Source: Paramacrobiotus metropolitanus
Taxonomy: Eukaryota > Tardigrada > Eutardigrada > Parachela > Macrobiotidae
Direction of reading: 5' to 3'
NCBI RefSeq assembly: GCF_019649055.1
Contig: NW_026570223.1
Coordinates: forward strand, 1,922,001 to 1,986,000
Length of the DNA stretch: 64,000 nucleotides
The notes beneath the pieces were generated by a model. It was not told the origin of the DNA and made no database searches. It saw only the letters and a program-made list of their open reading frames with translations. This document shows, piece after piece, positions 13,601-27,200 of this stretch. The first letter of the stretch is position 1. Every line of letters begins with the position of its first letter. Position numbers and translations under genes: made by a program.

Positions 13601-16600
13601 ACTTAAACGAACCGGCCACCAATTTTCTTTGTCCTACTGTTTGGTAGCCTTAATTTGACCAATGCCTAGTTGCAAATTTCACCTCACAATTAGAGCCCCA
13701 GGGATATCCAGCAAACTCTAACGGTAGCCGTCACCAGATGGCGGATTCACTGCTTTTGCTGTTTTGGGCATGTGAGTCCGACTTGCGTTCTTCAAGACGA
13801 AATTCGTTTGTTATGTTTAAATATGCAATCAAGTATGCACAGTTGCACATCCGTAGGGTCATCGGTTTATGCCTCAACATGAGCCTAATCACCATCCGTT
13901 CAGTTTCAGTTGTTTTCATATTTCAGCAGTCTTGATTTGGTTGAGAGGTTTGCATTTGGTATACTATTCTAAGTTTCTAACACCAATCGAATTATCAACG
14001 TTGCCCAAAACAGACAACCGCTTTCAAGTTTGTCCTTTCATAATGAACCTCGAGTTCGCGAGGCTGCAGAACATGGCAGATTTCGTGATTCTCCAAGTGT
14101 GGTCATTCTTTTGCAGCGGCTGGCGTCGGTATCGCCGCCTCCCTGGACCAGTACCCCTACCTGGCCCGCATCTCCATCACCCACCAGAACACCGCGTCGG
14201 TCCTGATCTCCTTCCTCCGTCGGCAGAAGTACACCAGTGCCACGATTCTGGAGGATCAGGATAACAGCTTCTACCAGCAGCTGTCGGCCATCATGGACGG
14301 CCAACTGGAGAAGGCGCCGGATCTGTCGCAGAACACCAAGCAGACCGCCATCTACTCCACCACCATCACGGATGACCAGATCAACAATCTGCTCACCAGC
14401 AATATCGCCCGCTCCCGAGGTAAACGTCTAGCCGACATTTTGCTGTGTGATGGCGCGGTTATCGCTGTGTAATGATACATCGCGGTGTGAAAATCGATGC
14501 ACATCGGAATTCTTGTTTATTCTGCAGTTTTCCTGCTGCTGGCGCCGTCCGTCACCGTCCGCAGAATAATGGTAAAACTAATAAACATTTTTTATGTTGC
14601 CGTTTTATCGGTAATTAAAGTAGATATCACAATTGTTTTACCAGTGCAGTAGTGTGAAAATTCAACGTAAGCCGCAAAGTGACATTTTTAAAAAAATTTT
14701 ATTTTTGGTTTGACACTGTATCCGAATAATTGACGCACCGCTTCCTTGGATGACATATTCAGAAACCATTGGAACGAAAGCCGATAGTGCACAATGCTGC
14801 AGATTTGTTGACATAAACCGATGTTAAAGTGTCTCGGTAACATTAAATATGACATGTTTACACAGAGAAAATCATGAATGGTGCATAATTATTTATTACA
14901 ACACAATCGTGTCATTTTTGAAAATACCCGGGATATTGGTCCTGGGTTCCGCCATGATTTGTATACTACTTGATCTTTATGGTCTGCTGCAGATTGCCGC
15001 CAGTGGACTGGGAATGACATCCGGTGATTACGTAAGTTATGCATTAAACGATTAACCGGGATTGTTGTGTTAAAAACGTTATCAGGTTTTGAAAAACATT
15101 CGAATTGTGTTCCTGTAATTCGGCTAACAGTGGATTTCTAATTTCTGCAGGTCTATCTGTGCGTGAACCTGTTCGACAGTACAACTTGGGGAAATTTTTC
15201 GTACGCAGCCGGCGATGGACTGGATGATGTAATTCACCATTCCGGTTAAACAACTGAATTATTTTAATTATTTTGTGTTATTTTTTATTGCAGGTCGCAA
15301 AAGCTGCTTTCCAGTCCATGCTGATGGTCTCGTTAGACCTGCCAACCACCGTGCAGTACGATATTTTTGCTCAACAAGTGGTGAAGTTGTCAGCGCAGAA
15401 CTATGGTTACGTCTACAATTCCTCGCAAGATGTAGGTTCTTACCATAATCATGGAATTTTTTGCCTTTACGAGAATCGATTCACATGACTGTGTCTCTCG
15501 TCAAGGTGGACATTATCACCAGCCACTTCTATGATGCCGTGATTATGTATGCCAACATGATGAAATATATAATCAGGAATAATATGGATTATACCGACGG
15601 CAGTCTAGCGGCACAGCTGACGAACAACTTCAATTTCACCAGTCCCGTCAGTCAGCTTGTCAGTCTGAATTCAGCCGGTGATCGCAGCAGCAATTACGTC
15701 ATCAGGAATTTTGATGTTGTCAAGCAGGATTTCGAAGTCAGTCGTCAATGCCGCATTAATAATGCCATTGCTAATTAAATCCTACGCTGTGATATTATTC
15801 CAGCTTTTCCTCTCCGTTCTCGCTAACGGTGACCTTTCGCTGCTGGGACAACTCAGCTGGCCGGATGGCCGCCCTAGTCTGCCGCCAAATACACCGTATT
15901 GTGGATTTCTGGGAGAAGAACAGAAATGCGTTTACCGTAAGTATTCGATATTTGGAATTTGTATTTGTGATTATGGTAACACTGATACTGTAATAGCAAT
16001 TAACTTTTCGATCGAGAAGGTAAGATTCCCAAGTACTACTTCTTCTATTATAACCAAAACACGAGTTATTAAGACGGGAGATGGCTATTTAGCATAAGGT
16101 TTAAGGATAGCATAAGAGCAAAATTTTGCTTACAAGTAAACATAATTAATTATATACACGAGTATATGAGGAATGATTGATACATATTTTCTACATCATA
16201 ATTTGTTTTTACTTGATTGTCTTATATAGATATGCCAAAAAGCGCTCTCGCCGCTGCCGTTGCCATTCCCGTCGTGCTGGTACTTGTCGGCAGCATCGCG
16301 GGAACCATCCTCGTCCGACGGTAACACTTAAGCAATTGAGAACACGTTAATTTGACTAATTTTCGCTATCTCATTGCTTACCTACAGCTTGTTATTAACC
16401 TGGAGTGCGTTGTTTACTTACGTTTTCAGTTAAAGGAGTGTCTCATCTTATATCCAATTTTCTTTTTGAAGTATGGGTTTGCTCAAACGGGAGATTAACG
16501 AATCAGTGTTCGCTGCAGGTACCTCAACTCCACTCAAGATCCCTTCTGGTGGAGAATCTTCGAGCACGAGATAACGATTGTCGGTGTGGGCCTGAAATCG

Positions 16601-19600
16601 GGAGCTAGCAGCCAGTTTGCATCGAACATGCAAAGCAAACCATCGTTAGGCGTAAGTTTCCCAGAAGTACAGGAAGACGTGATGCAGCCAAAACCGTACC
16701 CATTGTTTTCAAATGCTGAATATAAAGTCATAAAAATAAACCTATAGCAATTAGCTAATTGCTGATTAGCATACCCATTAGTTTTTGATTTCGTTAACTT
16801 AAAACTGTACCTTCTCAAGATTGTTGCGTAATCGGAAGGATAAAATCAAACTATGCACACACCTTCGCATCTTGGGCACGTAACAGTAATTGTGAATTGA
16901 TGTGATTGTATGCGCAGGCCAATCAAGACGCCGAAACGAAGAGTGTTGATGAGAAAAAGGAAGACGCAATGTCCGTTGCCTCTAATGCTGTGGTCAAACG
17001 GGCAACGTACAATGGATCAACGGTGGGATTACGGGAACTACCGGAGCCGAAACAACGTGTTAGCGGAGCACTGGGGAAGAGCCTTTTACCGGTACGCTGC
17101 CGTTAAACTTGTCCTTGCGCAGTTTGATGCTTAAATGGTAATTACATCTAAATGTTTTACAGATTAAGCGCATACAACACAACAACGTTCTCAAGTTTTA
17201 TGGGATCGTTATCAGTGATGACAATACATGCGAAAGCGTCGTCGGAGACTTGTGTTCCAAAGGATCTCTGACGAAACTGCTGTATCGCGACCGGATGCAG
17301 TTAGACTGGAATTTCAATTGTGCCTTATTTAAAGATCTTACTGCAGTGAGTGACGATGATTAACGGAAACCTTGTTAGAGACTTTGGCGCTTTCATCACC
17401 TTAATTAGTTCGTTGTAAATCACACTGCTTTTCGAACACAAGCTGCTTCTTTATTGGAAGGACCATAGTACGCGTTGAGAAAACTTTTCGCGTTAATGTT
17501 GGAAAAAAAGTGTGGGGATATTCAGTTGTGCCCTTTTTATGTAACTGGTACGATAGCATACAGAGTTGGCCAAGTAAAAATTATGTGGCATGTGACCCAT
17601 TGTAAACCTTGTATGAACTTGGATAACCGATAAATTTTTTTCTGTATTTCATAACGGGCGTTTCCGTTCGTGCTACAAGGTCACATTTATCGGCCGTGCT
17701 ATAACCAGATCGATATTTTTAACCGCTTATTCAAATACATTAAATCAATTTAAATCTACGGTAGGTCAGAAAACGCTTTGTGTCTCACCATAAAAATGCA
17801 CCTTGTTTGCTTGAAAAAATCCATCCTTGGTGAATCACGGAGAAGATTAGGACATCTTATTATTTTCATTTCGCACTTGGTTTCGTGCAACTGCAGCACG
17901 GTGCTGAGCAGTTGAGTCCGACTAGGTAGATTCTTTATCTTGTATCTGTTCTGTAGCGTTTTTAGTTATTGTGAATTTCTTTGTAAATCTACTCGCAAAT
18001 ACAGTAAAGATCAAGAAAGGGTAGCTAACACCCATAGTTCTTGCTCCGATAGTTATCCCTTTCTTTGTACAGGGTTTTGCACCTCTAGTACACTGCAATT
18101 TTATCTGTGATACGTATATATGTTTAAATTAAAGCGCTCTTATTTTTGGTAGTTTTACTTATTTTTGGGTTTCTGTGTATGTGTAAGTTTGGACATATTT
18201 TTGTACTTATTGCTTTCTTGCCCATATTGCAGGGAATGAACTATCTTCATCTGTCAAATCTGCAGACACATGGAAATTTATCGTCACATGTGTGCCTTAT
18301 AGACAGTAACTTTGTTTTAAAAATTGCCGACTACGGCCTGGGGCATTTCCGGACGGACGAAGAACTTATGCCGATATTTGACAGCGATGAAAATCGCGAT
18401 TTTACCAAGTTATTTTGGAGATCGCCTGAATTGCTCAGAATACGAATGCCTCCACAAGGGACACAAGTAATAAATCCTTTTTATGTTCCTTTTTGCTTGT
18501 TAATGACAAATCCGCTCTTTTATTTCCTTGCAGAAAGGTATGAAGATTCCTGCAATCCACTTTTTCTGCAAATCTGAAATTGATGACAGCGATAGTTTCG
18601 TGCATTCTTGTATCCTTCATTTGTAAAAATCTTGAAGAACTGTCGTTGCAGGAGACATATACGCTTATGCCATTATCCTGCAACAAATTGTGCTCAGAAC
18701 CTTGCCATTCAGAAGTCCCGATGCCAGTAAAAACAATCTTACACCTAAAGAAATTTTACTTGAGGTTAGCGAAAACCAAACGTGCAGCCTTGTATGTCGG
18801 ATTGTCGGCATTTTACATACAGGAAATCCAGTCAAACAGGAAAATTCAATGTTACAATATCTGTAATAGGAAACTGGTTATACTATGTGGCTTTTTGTGA
18901 TTGGATATTGTTGAAAATATTTCTACAAAGTTTTCCTACTGGATTGTCAAAAAACCATTAATGCATTTGACCGCCCAGTACATAACCGCGCGATTTCTCG
19001 TAATTCAGTGCGACGAACACAAAACGCAGTATCGACGCTCTGGATATCATTAACAAACTTGTATCCGGAAATCTCCAGTTCTCAAGTTTAACAGCCCCTC
19101 AAGTAGGCCGCCATTGACGCTGTAGTACATAGTAAACGACTTTGGAGGAGTGATCCGCCTGTTTGATCGGGCCTGTCCTTTCTCTACGGACACAAAAGCC
19201 AAAAGGCAGAATATGTCCGGGTGTTAATTTGTTGTGTGTTGTAGGTAAAGAAAGGCACAATGCCGCCTTTACGGCCTCGAGTGCCCATCTCCTCCTGTCC
19301 GCCGGCCTTTGTCGACCTAATCGAACAGTGCTGGGATGAGAACCCTCTCAGTCGGCCGCCCTTTATCCGGATCCGCGAAACACTCTTGAAGATCCTTGGC
19401 CGCTCCGGCGACAATATCGTCGATAATCTTATCCGCTCCATGGAAAAGCATGCTGCGCAGCTGGAGTACGAGGCCGACACGAAGATGCGCGAGTTCATGG
19501 AAGAGAAGCGCCGGTCGGACGATATTCTGAGCCAGTTGTTGCCCAAGTAAGTGCTTTCTACTTGTAGCATCACATTCCTATTCTATACGAAGTTCTTACA

Positions 19601-22600
19601 AAATCAAAGCACGCAACTTACATTACACGCAATACGCACAAAGCTCCTTTCTTGTACATAGATTGTATTTGGTGGGATTAATGTAAACATGTAATCGCAG
19701 TTTTATAATTGCGCGGTTGCCTTTCTGATTCGGTTTTTACAATGACTACATTACAATTGTTTTCTAGGTTTGCGTATGTTAATCGTGTTCCACTTGCAGA
19801 AACGTGGCTGCTGCTCTGGCTAAAGGTCAAATCCTTCAGCCGGAAACGTTCACCAGTACAACGGTGCACTTTAGTGACGTTGATGGTTTTGGTGATCTGG
19901 TGGCTGAAGCCGTCCTACCCAAGGACACCATCGCCATTTTAAATACTTTATACTTGACCTGTGATAGTTGCGTGGAGAAGTACGATGTGTACAAAGTGGA
20001 AACCGTTAAGGATGCCTATCTGGTAAGCCTTCAATTTCTCAGACCCTCCGTTAACCTATAGCTTGTTATTAGATATACAATACTGTTAGTATTACCACTA
20101 ATACCATTATTAGCGGGCTACTCTGCAGTGTTCTCCTACTCGTAGATTGTTAGTGGTCTTCCGAGCCGCAATGGTTTGAAGCATGCCGGAGAAATTGCCA
20201 CACTGGGACTAGTGATGCGACGGGAAGTGTCAGCCATTAAATTTGCGGGACTGACTTTTGAACCTAAAGCCAAACTGCGCTTGCGAGTTGGTATTCATTC
20301 AGGTGAGCGATTTATTTCCAGCCCAAAAGATATACGAACTGGTAACGCAGCGAAGTGAACAGATCAAGGTTAATATGAGAGGAATACTGCTTTAAAAGCC
20401 TCACGAACTTGACATGAGCTAAAATTGGTTGCGTAATACGTAGTACATTTTTACGGTAGATGTGTACTGCACGAATTGCGATCTAAATTAGCTTCAGGTT
20501 ATTGCTTGTACAAAATTGATCGAATATACTCACAGACAACCACTAGCCCTGCACCACTTCCATTTAGCCTTCGATATATTTAACAACTCCATACAACGCG
20601 GTCACTTTTGCCGCATTTGACGGGATTAAGCTCTCTCAACTACCGTTGTAGTCCAGTATAAAGCGTCAAGTTTTTTCATTTTCCCTGACACATAATATGG
20701 GTCCCAAGCGTCGGTTAAAACATAGCGAACGATATGACTGTCAGGCTAGTCTGTTTGACTTTCAAGGGTGGAAATGACGTAGAGCTGTAGAGTATTGGGA
20801 AGATAGGTCACTGTACATATGGTTGCACTTTGACAACTTAAGCATCAGTATCTACACTAAAAGATAATCCAGACGCCTTCAGATTTACTCCATAAAGGCG
20901 TACCGCCTCGAAACCGAAAAGCTTTGTTCTAACGGAATAAAGACTTTTTTCAAAAATCTAGATTTCTCGGAAACGAAGCGTAGCTAGGGTTAATTAACTA
21001 AGCATGTATTTCCGGTCTCTTATCTGGAACTTTTTTCCCAGATATTGGTGCTTTATGGGTAATACTTGCAAAATGTACAGGGAACAGTTGTTTGTCTGCC
21101 CACTGCATTGGTACATACCGATCGAGTCCTGCTCAGGTCTGAACGATTGCTTCCAGTCCTTAATTTCCGCTCGCTTTCTCCGCTTTTTATTGTAATGACA
21201 ATTTCCGTGAGGTTGGGGTGCCAGGATGGGATTGTTTGATTAACTGCTTGGGAAAGTAGCGGGATTGTGCATTTCTTGTCTCCTTTCAGAAGAATTATAA
21301 TATCTATATAATTACAGGCTTTACATCGTACAATAGATTTTCAAACTTCTACCGATAGATTAATATTGGTCAGCACTACCATAACAAAAAAGTGATAACC
21401 AGAAAAATGCACATTAATTTTGTGCATTGGCAGACCGAAGCGGTGCATTTTTTTAAGAACGTACGAATGCACATACAAGTATGCTGCATCTCCATGCTTA
21501 TCGGTAAAGCACTGAATAAACTTATACAGTACTTTATTTATTAAGTAACAATGAATTTGTTAAATGACTTTGCAACAAACGCACGTAACCCACTTCCAGC
21601 TTTTTTTGGAAATGGCTGTAGTTACTGGGCGTAACAGACGGACATTCATTTTTGCGTTTTCGCTGAATAAGATCTTCGCTGTGCTCCGGCCGAAAATGTG
21701 GATTTTATGTGGTGCAACATAATTAAGGAAAACAGTGGTTCTTTTGTTGTTCGTTAATTATTGCAAAACAATTGATCGTCCTTAAACATTAACAACTGAT
21801 TGTGGCGGCACTGAAACACGATTGGTCGATCGGAGGCTCAGTAGAAGTGTTCATATCGCAACTGATTGACCGACTGATCAATTTGAATATCTTGTTCCAT
21901 TAGGACCATGTGTTGCTGCGGTCATTGGAACAAAAATGCCCCGTTATTGTCTGTAAGAAAAACCGCTGATGTGCATTTTGCTGTAGATTTTCCTAATATC
22001 GAATTGTTTTTTCAGTTTTGGTGATACTGTCAATACGTCCAGCCGAATGGAATCCCATGGAGAACGTATGTGCCGATTCATGTATTGGTGTACAGTATAT
22101 TTCTGTGTTTTGTTTGGGGAAATTGCTTACCAAACGGTTGTTATCGCAGCCGGAAAAATTCAGTGCAGTTTATCAACAAAAGAAATACTGGATAAACTTG
22201 GTGGATACATCTGCTTTTCCAGAGGGGAAATTGAAGTTAAGGTAAATGCGATAATTACCCATCATGCAGTGCAGTTGTCGATTGACCGACGATTAGGTTT
22301 TTCCTTCTGGAACGTGTTATCTTATTTTGCATTTTTAATTTTTGGAAGCACTGCTTTGCTGATTTGTTGAGTTATCAGCACCAATGTGGTGCATGCAGTG
22401 AGATCTTATTACGTTTTGCCTATATGAAAATCTGATCGCTTTGGCATGGGCAAAACAGTACCCTGGACGTTTCGAACTGTTTTAATGATGCTACCATAAT
22501 TGTTTTACGAGTATCAATGTTCACTTAAATCAAACTTCTGAAATTTGTTTAGTTTCGTTGATTTGATTTTTGTATTTGATTTTATTGTGTTTATTTTAAG

Positions 22601-22779
22601 TTTTTATCTTCAGTACGTTACTCTCCGTCGTTTTGGTTAATTTTTGAGTTTCAGTAAGACTTTACATTGCGCACCGACGGTACCGTTTTAATTTAAAATA
22701 TAAAAATGAAATCTTTTCGCTTTTGCAGGGTAAAGGATTGATGGAGACGTTTTGGATTGTGGGCAAAGATAGCGATTAA
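10671..22779 (+). CDS. Receptor guanylate cyclase 1, 23 exons, 1074 aa
   Basis: Exons: 10671-11001, 12850-12921, 14117-14419, 14528-14571, 14993-15031, 15151-15228, 15294-15431, 15506-15736, 15804-15936, 16230-16320, 16519-16651, 16918-17091, 17163-17345, 18233-18466, 18534-18537, 18652-18764, 19245-19546, 19800-20022, 20146-20302, 21904-21952, 22016-22065, 22150-22241, 22729-22779. It makes cGMP from GTP at the cell surface. Seen: signal peptide (about 1-26), natriuretic-receptor-like ligand domain to about 456, one membrane helix (461-484), kinase-homology domain (532-800; HGNL and ADYGL instead of HRD and DFG), a signalling helix with EEKRRSDDILSQLLPK (about 850-867), and the cyclase domain with FSDVDGF, YKVETVKDAY, VGIHSG and YCLFGDTVNTSSRMES. 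The guanine-selecting Glu (KVET) and Cys (YCLF) and both metal Asp are kept. Unusual: DIVG is DVDG, the kinase Lys is Arg (VGLREL), and exon 15 is 4 nt long. AATAAA at 23048-23053 could end the transcript. Ligand unknown. Confidence 0.93.
13021..13236. mobile_element. Foldback MITE in intron 2 of guanylate cyclase 1
   Basis: A 216-bp inverted repeat. The outer arms read TATAGGGGGCAAAACTAA inward from both ends and continue through ACGTGTTCCAC/GCGTGTTCCAC. An inner pair around GCTGCCGTCACCCG carries the pairing almost to the centre. The GGGGGC ends are flanked by TA on both sides, which suggests TA target duplication. It has no coding capacity. The superfamily is not certain. Confidence 0.8.
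18534..18537 (+). other. 4-nt micro-exon AAAG of guanylate cyclase 1
   Basis: Between TTGCAG and GTATGA lies AAAG. Joining ...GGG ACA CAA + AAAG + GAGACATA gives GTQKGDIYAYAI, matching the family-conserved GTxKGDVYSF segment of the kinase-homology domain. Without these four bases the frame is lost. The flanking introns are 67 and 114 nt. The paralogue has the same micro-exon at 31387-31390. Confidence 0.88.
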
Positions 22780-24270
22780 AATTTTTTTCGTTCCTTTCTG
22801 CACAGTTGGAATAAGAATATCTGTGTAAAATTTTTCGTTCTCTATAAATACGGATAACGGATAATTGGTTCGTTTTACGGATAACGGTAAATGATTTCAT
22901 CTGGGGTGACTGATACGATTTGATATGTGGATGCTAAATTCGGCTACGGTCAGTGTCGTTGTGGCCTTAATATTCAACCTCTCCGCGCTCTCCACAACTT
23001 AAAATCGACTCATGCTTAATGTATTTTTCATAGTGGCCTTAATTTACAATAAAAGATGATAAATTAAAAAAACGTTATGAATACCTTGATGGGAATGTCG
23101 ATGCTTGAAATGTGGCACAACTTCATCGAACATTGACATTTCTGGCGGAAGGGTTTTCGAAATGTTGCTGGTTCCATTAAAAACAAGCGCGTAAATAATT
23201 AAATTTTAAATTACCGTGCCCTTCCGCATTGTAAAGCGATGAAATATGGATTCGATAATTGACCATGAATATTACGAAAGCTGCGGAATGAGTTCACTTT
23301 TGGCAAAAAGTCGCTGCGTTAGGTATCGGTGTGTACAACGATATGCAAATGCAATAATGCACTGTTTATATAGAGTGCCGGTATTTGATTATTTAATCAA
23401 TACCCATGTGCGCACATGATTCCAGTCCCCAACGGGCAATTGTTTCTTTAGGAAAAACTTTGATGGTTTAATTACTTTTTTCGTAAATTTTTTTAAAGAT
23501 AACCTGTAATTTGTATTTTTCAGAGAAATTGAATTCGCATTTGTATTTTTCACGTGCAAACTCAGGAATACGTATGAGTATCTGTATAAACAATCGATCA
23601 CGTAAGACTTTGAATTAATTATGTGTCCGCTTTTAGAACAGGAAAGTCAAAAATGACCTAGCAAAAAAAAACTGTTGAAAAATGCAAAACAGCTTTCCCT
23701 ACTTAGCACATGGTGTCCCTTTCATCTGTGGAAAGGATAATTATCCGGCAGCCCTTTTGGGCATTTGTATACTGCACGCAGCCAATACTGGTCATGCATA
23801 ATGTAATGGCACTAAGCTGGTGTTGGTTTACAAAACAAACACTACATGCGCGTATAATACAAGAATAACGTTATATCCACCGACGGCTGCTGCAGCTTGT
23901 CAATGGTATTTTCATTGTCGAGTAGTCTTAACACTGACAAAGTTTTTTCTCACCCGTTCAATCCGTGGGATCGATACACTGCAGCCCGCCGACAGGTGGG
24001 GGGACGTTGTGATGCCAATAAAACGCGGCCGTTTCGTGCCCATTATCATGACAGCGTTTTGGAGTTTTAGCTGGTTACTTATCGCACAACGCGTGTGCTG
24101 TATACTTATTGCCATATACTATCCCATTAAATTAAGTGTGCACTCCAATTAAGCAGGGATGGGCCGGTGGGCCGCTAATTACAATGTCGAACACCTATAT
24201 ATACACCATGTCCAGAATGTTAAAGCGTCCTAGACACAATACCAAGCGTGTATTATGCCGTGCCGGTATC
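22780..24270. other. Intergenic region between the two guanylate cyclase genes
   Basis: About 1.5 kb. A plus-strand AATAAA at 23048-23053, 270 nt past the upstream stop, is a candidate polyadenylation signal. The rest is AT-rich with no recognised gene. The 3' end should contain the promoter of the second cyclase; see the TATA entry at 24196. Confidence 0.5.
24196..24203 (+). promoter_or_regulatory. Candidate TATA box of guanylate cyclase 2
   Basis: TATATATA lies 75 bp before ATG 24271. If used, transcription would begin near 24225, which excludes the upstream in-frame ATGs at 24184, 24208 and 24217 and supports 24271 as the start. Confidence 0.35.
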
Positions 24271-27200
24271 ATGTTGCGCTGGATGGTTTTGGTATGGTCC
24301 ACACTGCCACTGGTCAGCATGGAGACGCTGCTGGCGTGTTTTATGTCGGAAGGCGGTAGTGATGATCTGTTTTATAATTATCAGCGGTCCGCCGCGGCCG
24401 TGGAGTTGGCGCTGGAGTATACGAATCAGGTTCTGCTGCCGGGAAATATCACTATACAGCGGCTGCACGTGGATCTGGGTCCCACATGCCCCGATAAAGT
24501 GCATGTGGTCAGTTATGCCATGCAGCTGATGGAGAGCGGTATCAAGTGCGATGTCTATGTTGGACCGGGTAAATAAATCTAGAAACTTTTGCTGCACGAA
24601 ATTACTGCTGACTGATTTATAAAAAATTATGAATTTATAAAAAAAATGAATTTAAAATGAATGAATGAATTTATAAAAAACCCGTGATTGTCAGACTTGA
24701 ATTTCTTGGTGTATCATCTTCATGGAAATTTATCTAGCTGTTTTTTCTAATAATCAAATATTTTTAATATTTTAAAAATCAATCTGACTATATAAATTGC
24801 ACCCGGATCCGAATGATATTGTACTTTGTATTAATACCGGCATTTAATTATTGGTCGTATGCATACACTACAATTTACAAATCTCCGCATTTCAAAAAAT
24901 ATTTCCTTGAATGGTTCTTTGTGGCATCACAAGTTCACAATTGTAAGGGAGTTGCATTGAACAGAAATTAATTATACCGATGGAGCTTAACGAAGCCGTG
25001 CAGTGCAACCGTGCTTTGTCAATAAAATGATTTTATCAGTGGACATATCTGTGCATATCGTGATACGAAAGCCATAACGTTTTAAAATTAATAATGTTGA
25101 GTATGCGGCTATCGCGTGGTAGAACGTAGGTCATACAAGAGCAGTGCAGTGGCTAATAGCGGAAATTCACAATAACGTACGTATGTGCATGCTGCGCATA
25201 TCCCGTTAAAATGCGTCAAGAAATGTAACAAAAAAGGGTTAATTTTTTCCCTTAAAATTTTAACAGTTTTTTCTTCAGTTTATGTAGTGGAATTACGCAG
25301 CAGAAAGCTATATTGCGTCATATTATCTGCATCTTGACAAGGTAGTAAATCTGACGAGACATTTTTTCACAGGATGCAGTGCCGCAGCGGAAGCATTATA
25401 CGATATTGCCACCTACTATAAAACTTTAATCATCGGCATGCCAGGTAGGATAAGTAGAGCCTATTTAGTGTGCGGTGGGGGCACTTTTCCGGCGATTAAG
25501 TAACACAAACGCAAAAACTGGCTTATTCTAACCGTTCCCTATTCAACTTCGTATCAGCCGTTTACGGAACTTTTAAAGCGGCAAAAATCAGGTTTAGGAT
25601 TACTTAATCTTCTTAAATCAAAATTACATATATGACATAATATTAGCTAATTTTTGCACTTATTTTTTAAATTGCACTGACTGAAATTTTCAGCAGATGT
25701 AGCTCGAAAATTTAATTGCTCGGAAATATGTATGTTGACAATTTCGGCGCGATTTCTTTATCCTAACCCGATTGCTTAGCCGGTGGAGTGGGGACGCTGG
25801 CACCGAAAAAAGACTACTCGTATCTGACACGTATATCCCTGACACATGTCAACACCGCACAAGTCCTTCTCCGGTTTCTCCGCTGGCGCAACTACACCGA
25901 CATCACCATTATTCAGGATACGGCGACCAATTTTTACCAGCAAATGGGCATGGTCTTCCAGATTATTTACGATTCCGACGCCATGGACTTAGCCGTTACC
26001 ACTAAATGGCGGATGATTAATTCCAGTAATGTGGACGAGGTTGGCACGAAACAGTTTCTGGAGGAGAATCAGAACCGCTCCAGAGGTGTGGTGTTTATTT
26101 GAACGGCTACAGTAGCGTTAGTTAAGAAGTCCATATAATCCAATTTGTTGCAGTGTTTCTCTTATTGATGCCATCGGCGGCACTCCGAAAACACATGGTA
26201 TACAAACGGAACTATTGATTAACTCTGTACTGCACCTTTTTTACGAATTTCACCTTTTTCTATGCATTGCAGATATGGGCGGATAAGCTGGGAATGACTA
26301 ATGGGGAATATGTAAGAATAACATCGAGCGGTATTTTTGCTTAAAAGCCGACTGGAAATGGCAAATAAATTACAAAAAAATAATCGAATTAATCTATAGT
26401 TTAAAAAAGGTAAAATTAATATTTCTTTCTTTTACAGTCGTCAGTAGTTTCATTTCGAAGTCAACTGGGAATGGCAAATAAATTCCAAAAAAAAATTAAT
26501 CGAATGAAATCTATAATCAAAAAAGGTTAAAATGGATATTTTCATTTCCAGCCGTAGTAATTGTTTTATGAAATTTAAGGCGGGTGTTGTTGTTTCTGCG
26601 AATCGAATATATTTATGTAGGTATACGTCGGAGTTAACATATTCCCGAGCCGGATTTGGGGAAACTTCTCATCCGAAGTCGGCGGCAAAAACGACGAGGT
26701 AATAAAATATTGTGCGCGGTTTGTTGTTCCACCTGTGCCTTGTCCAACCGTCACTGCACAAATGTGATGTTTGAAGGTGGCGAAGAATGCTTATCGATCG
26801 CTGTTAATGGTTGGCTTATCTCTCACTTCCGGCGGCTCTTACGAAATGTTTTCTTCCGCTGTCAAAAAATTATCCACCACAGTGTACAATTATACATACA
26901 AACCGGAGGATGAGGTAGGTTTTTGTTGTTGTATATTGATTTTTAACAGGGTTTTTTGTCGTATATCCAAATAGATTCATTCCATCTGTCGTCATGAATT
27001 ACCGTTTTTAATGGAAGGTTTCTGTTCCCTATTCGACTTTTATTATTTACCGGCACTCCACATTATGATCATAATGACGATTTATTTGTTATATGGTTGT
27101 CTTTGTTATGGCGACAGATGGCGACAGCAAACGAAACAATTTTTTTAAATACTAGCTAGCACTTTGAATTTACGTAGAAACCGTTTTTCTTTTTTACGAG

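Noticed and set aside
24184-24270. Upstream in-frame ATGs of guanylate cyclase 2
   Set aside because: They overlap or closely follow a TATA-like sequence, would put a basic tail before the signal peptide, and do not match the paralogue.
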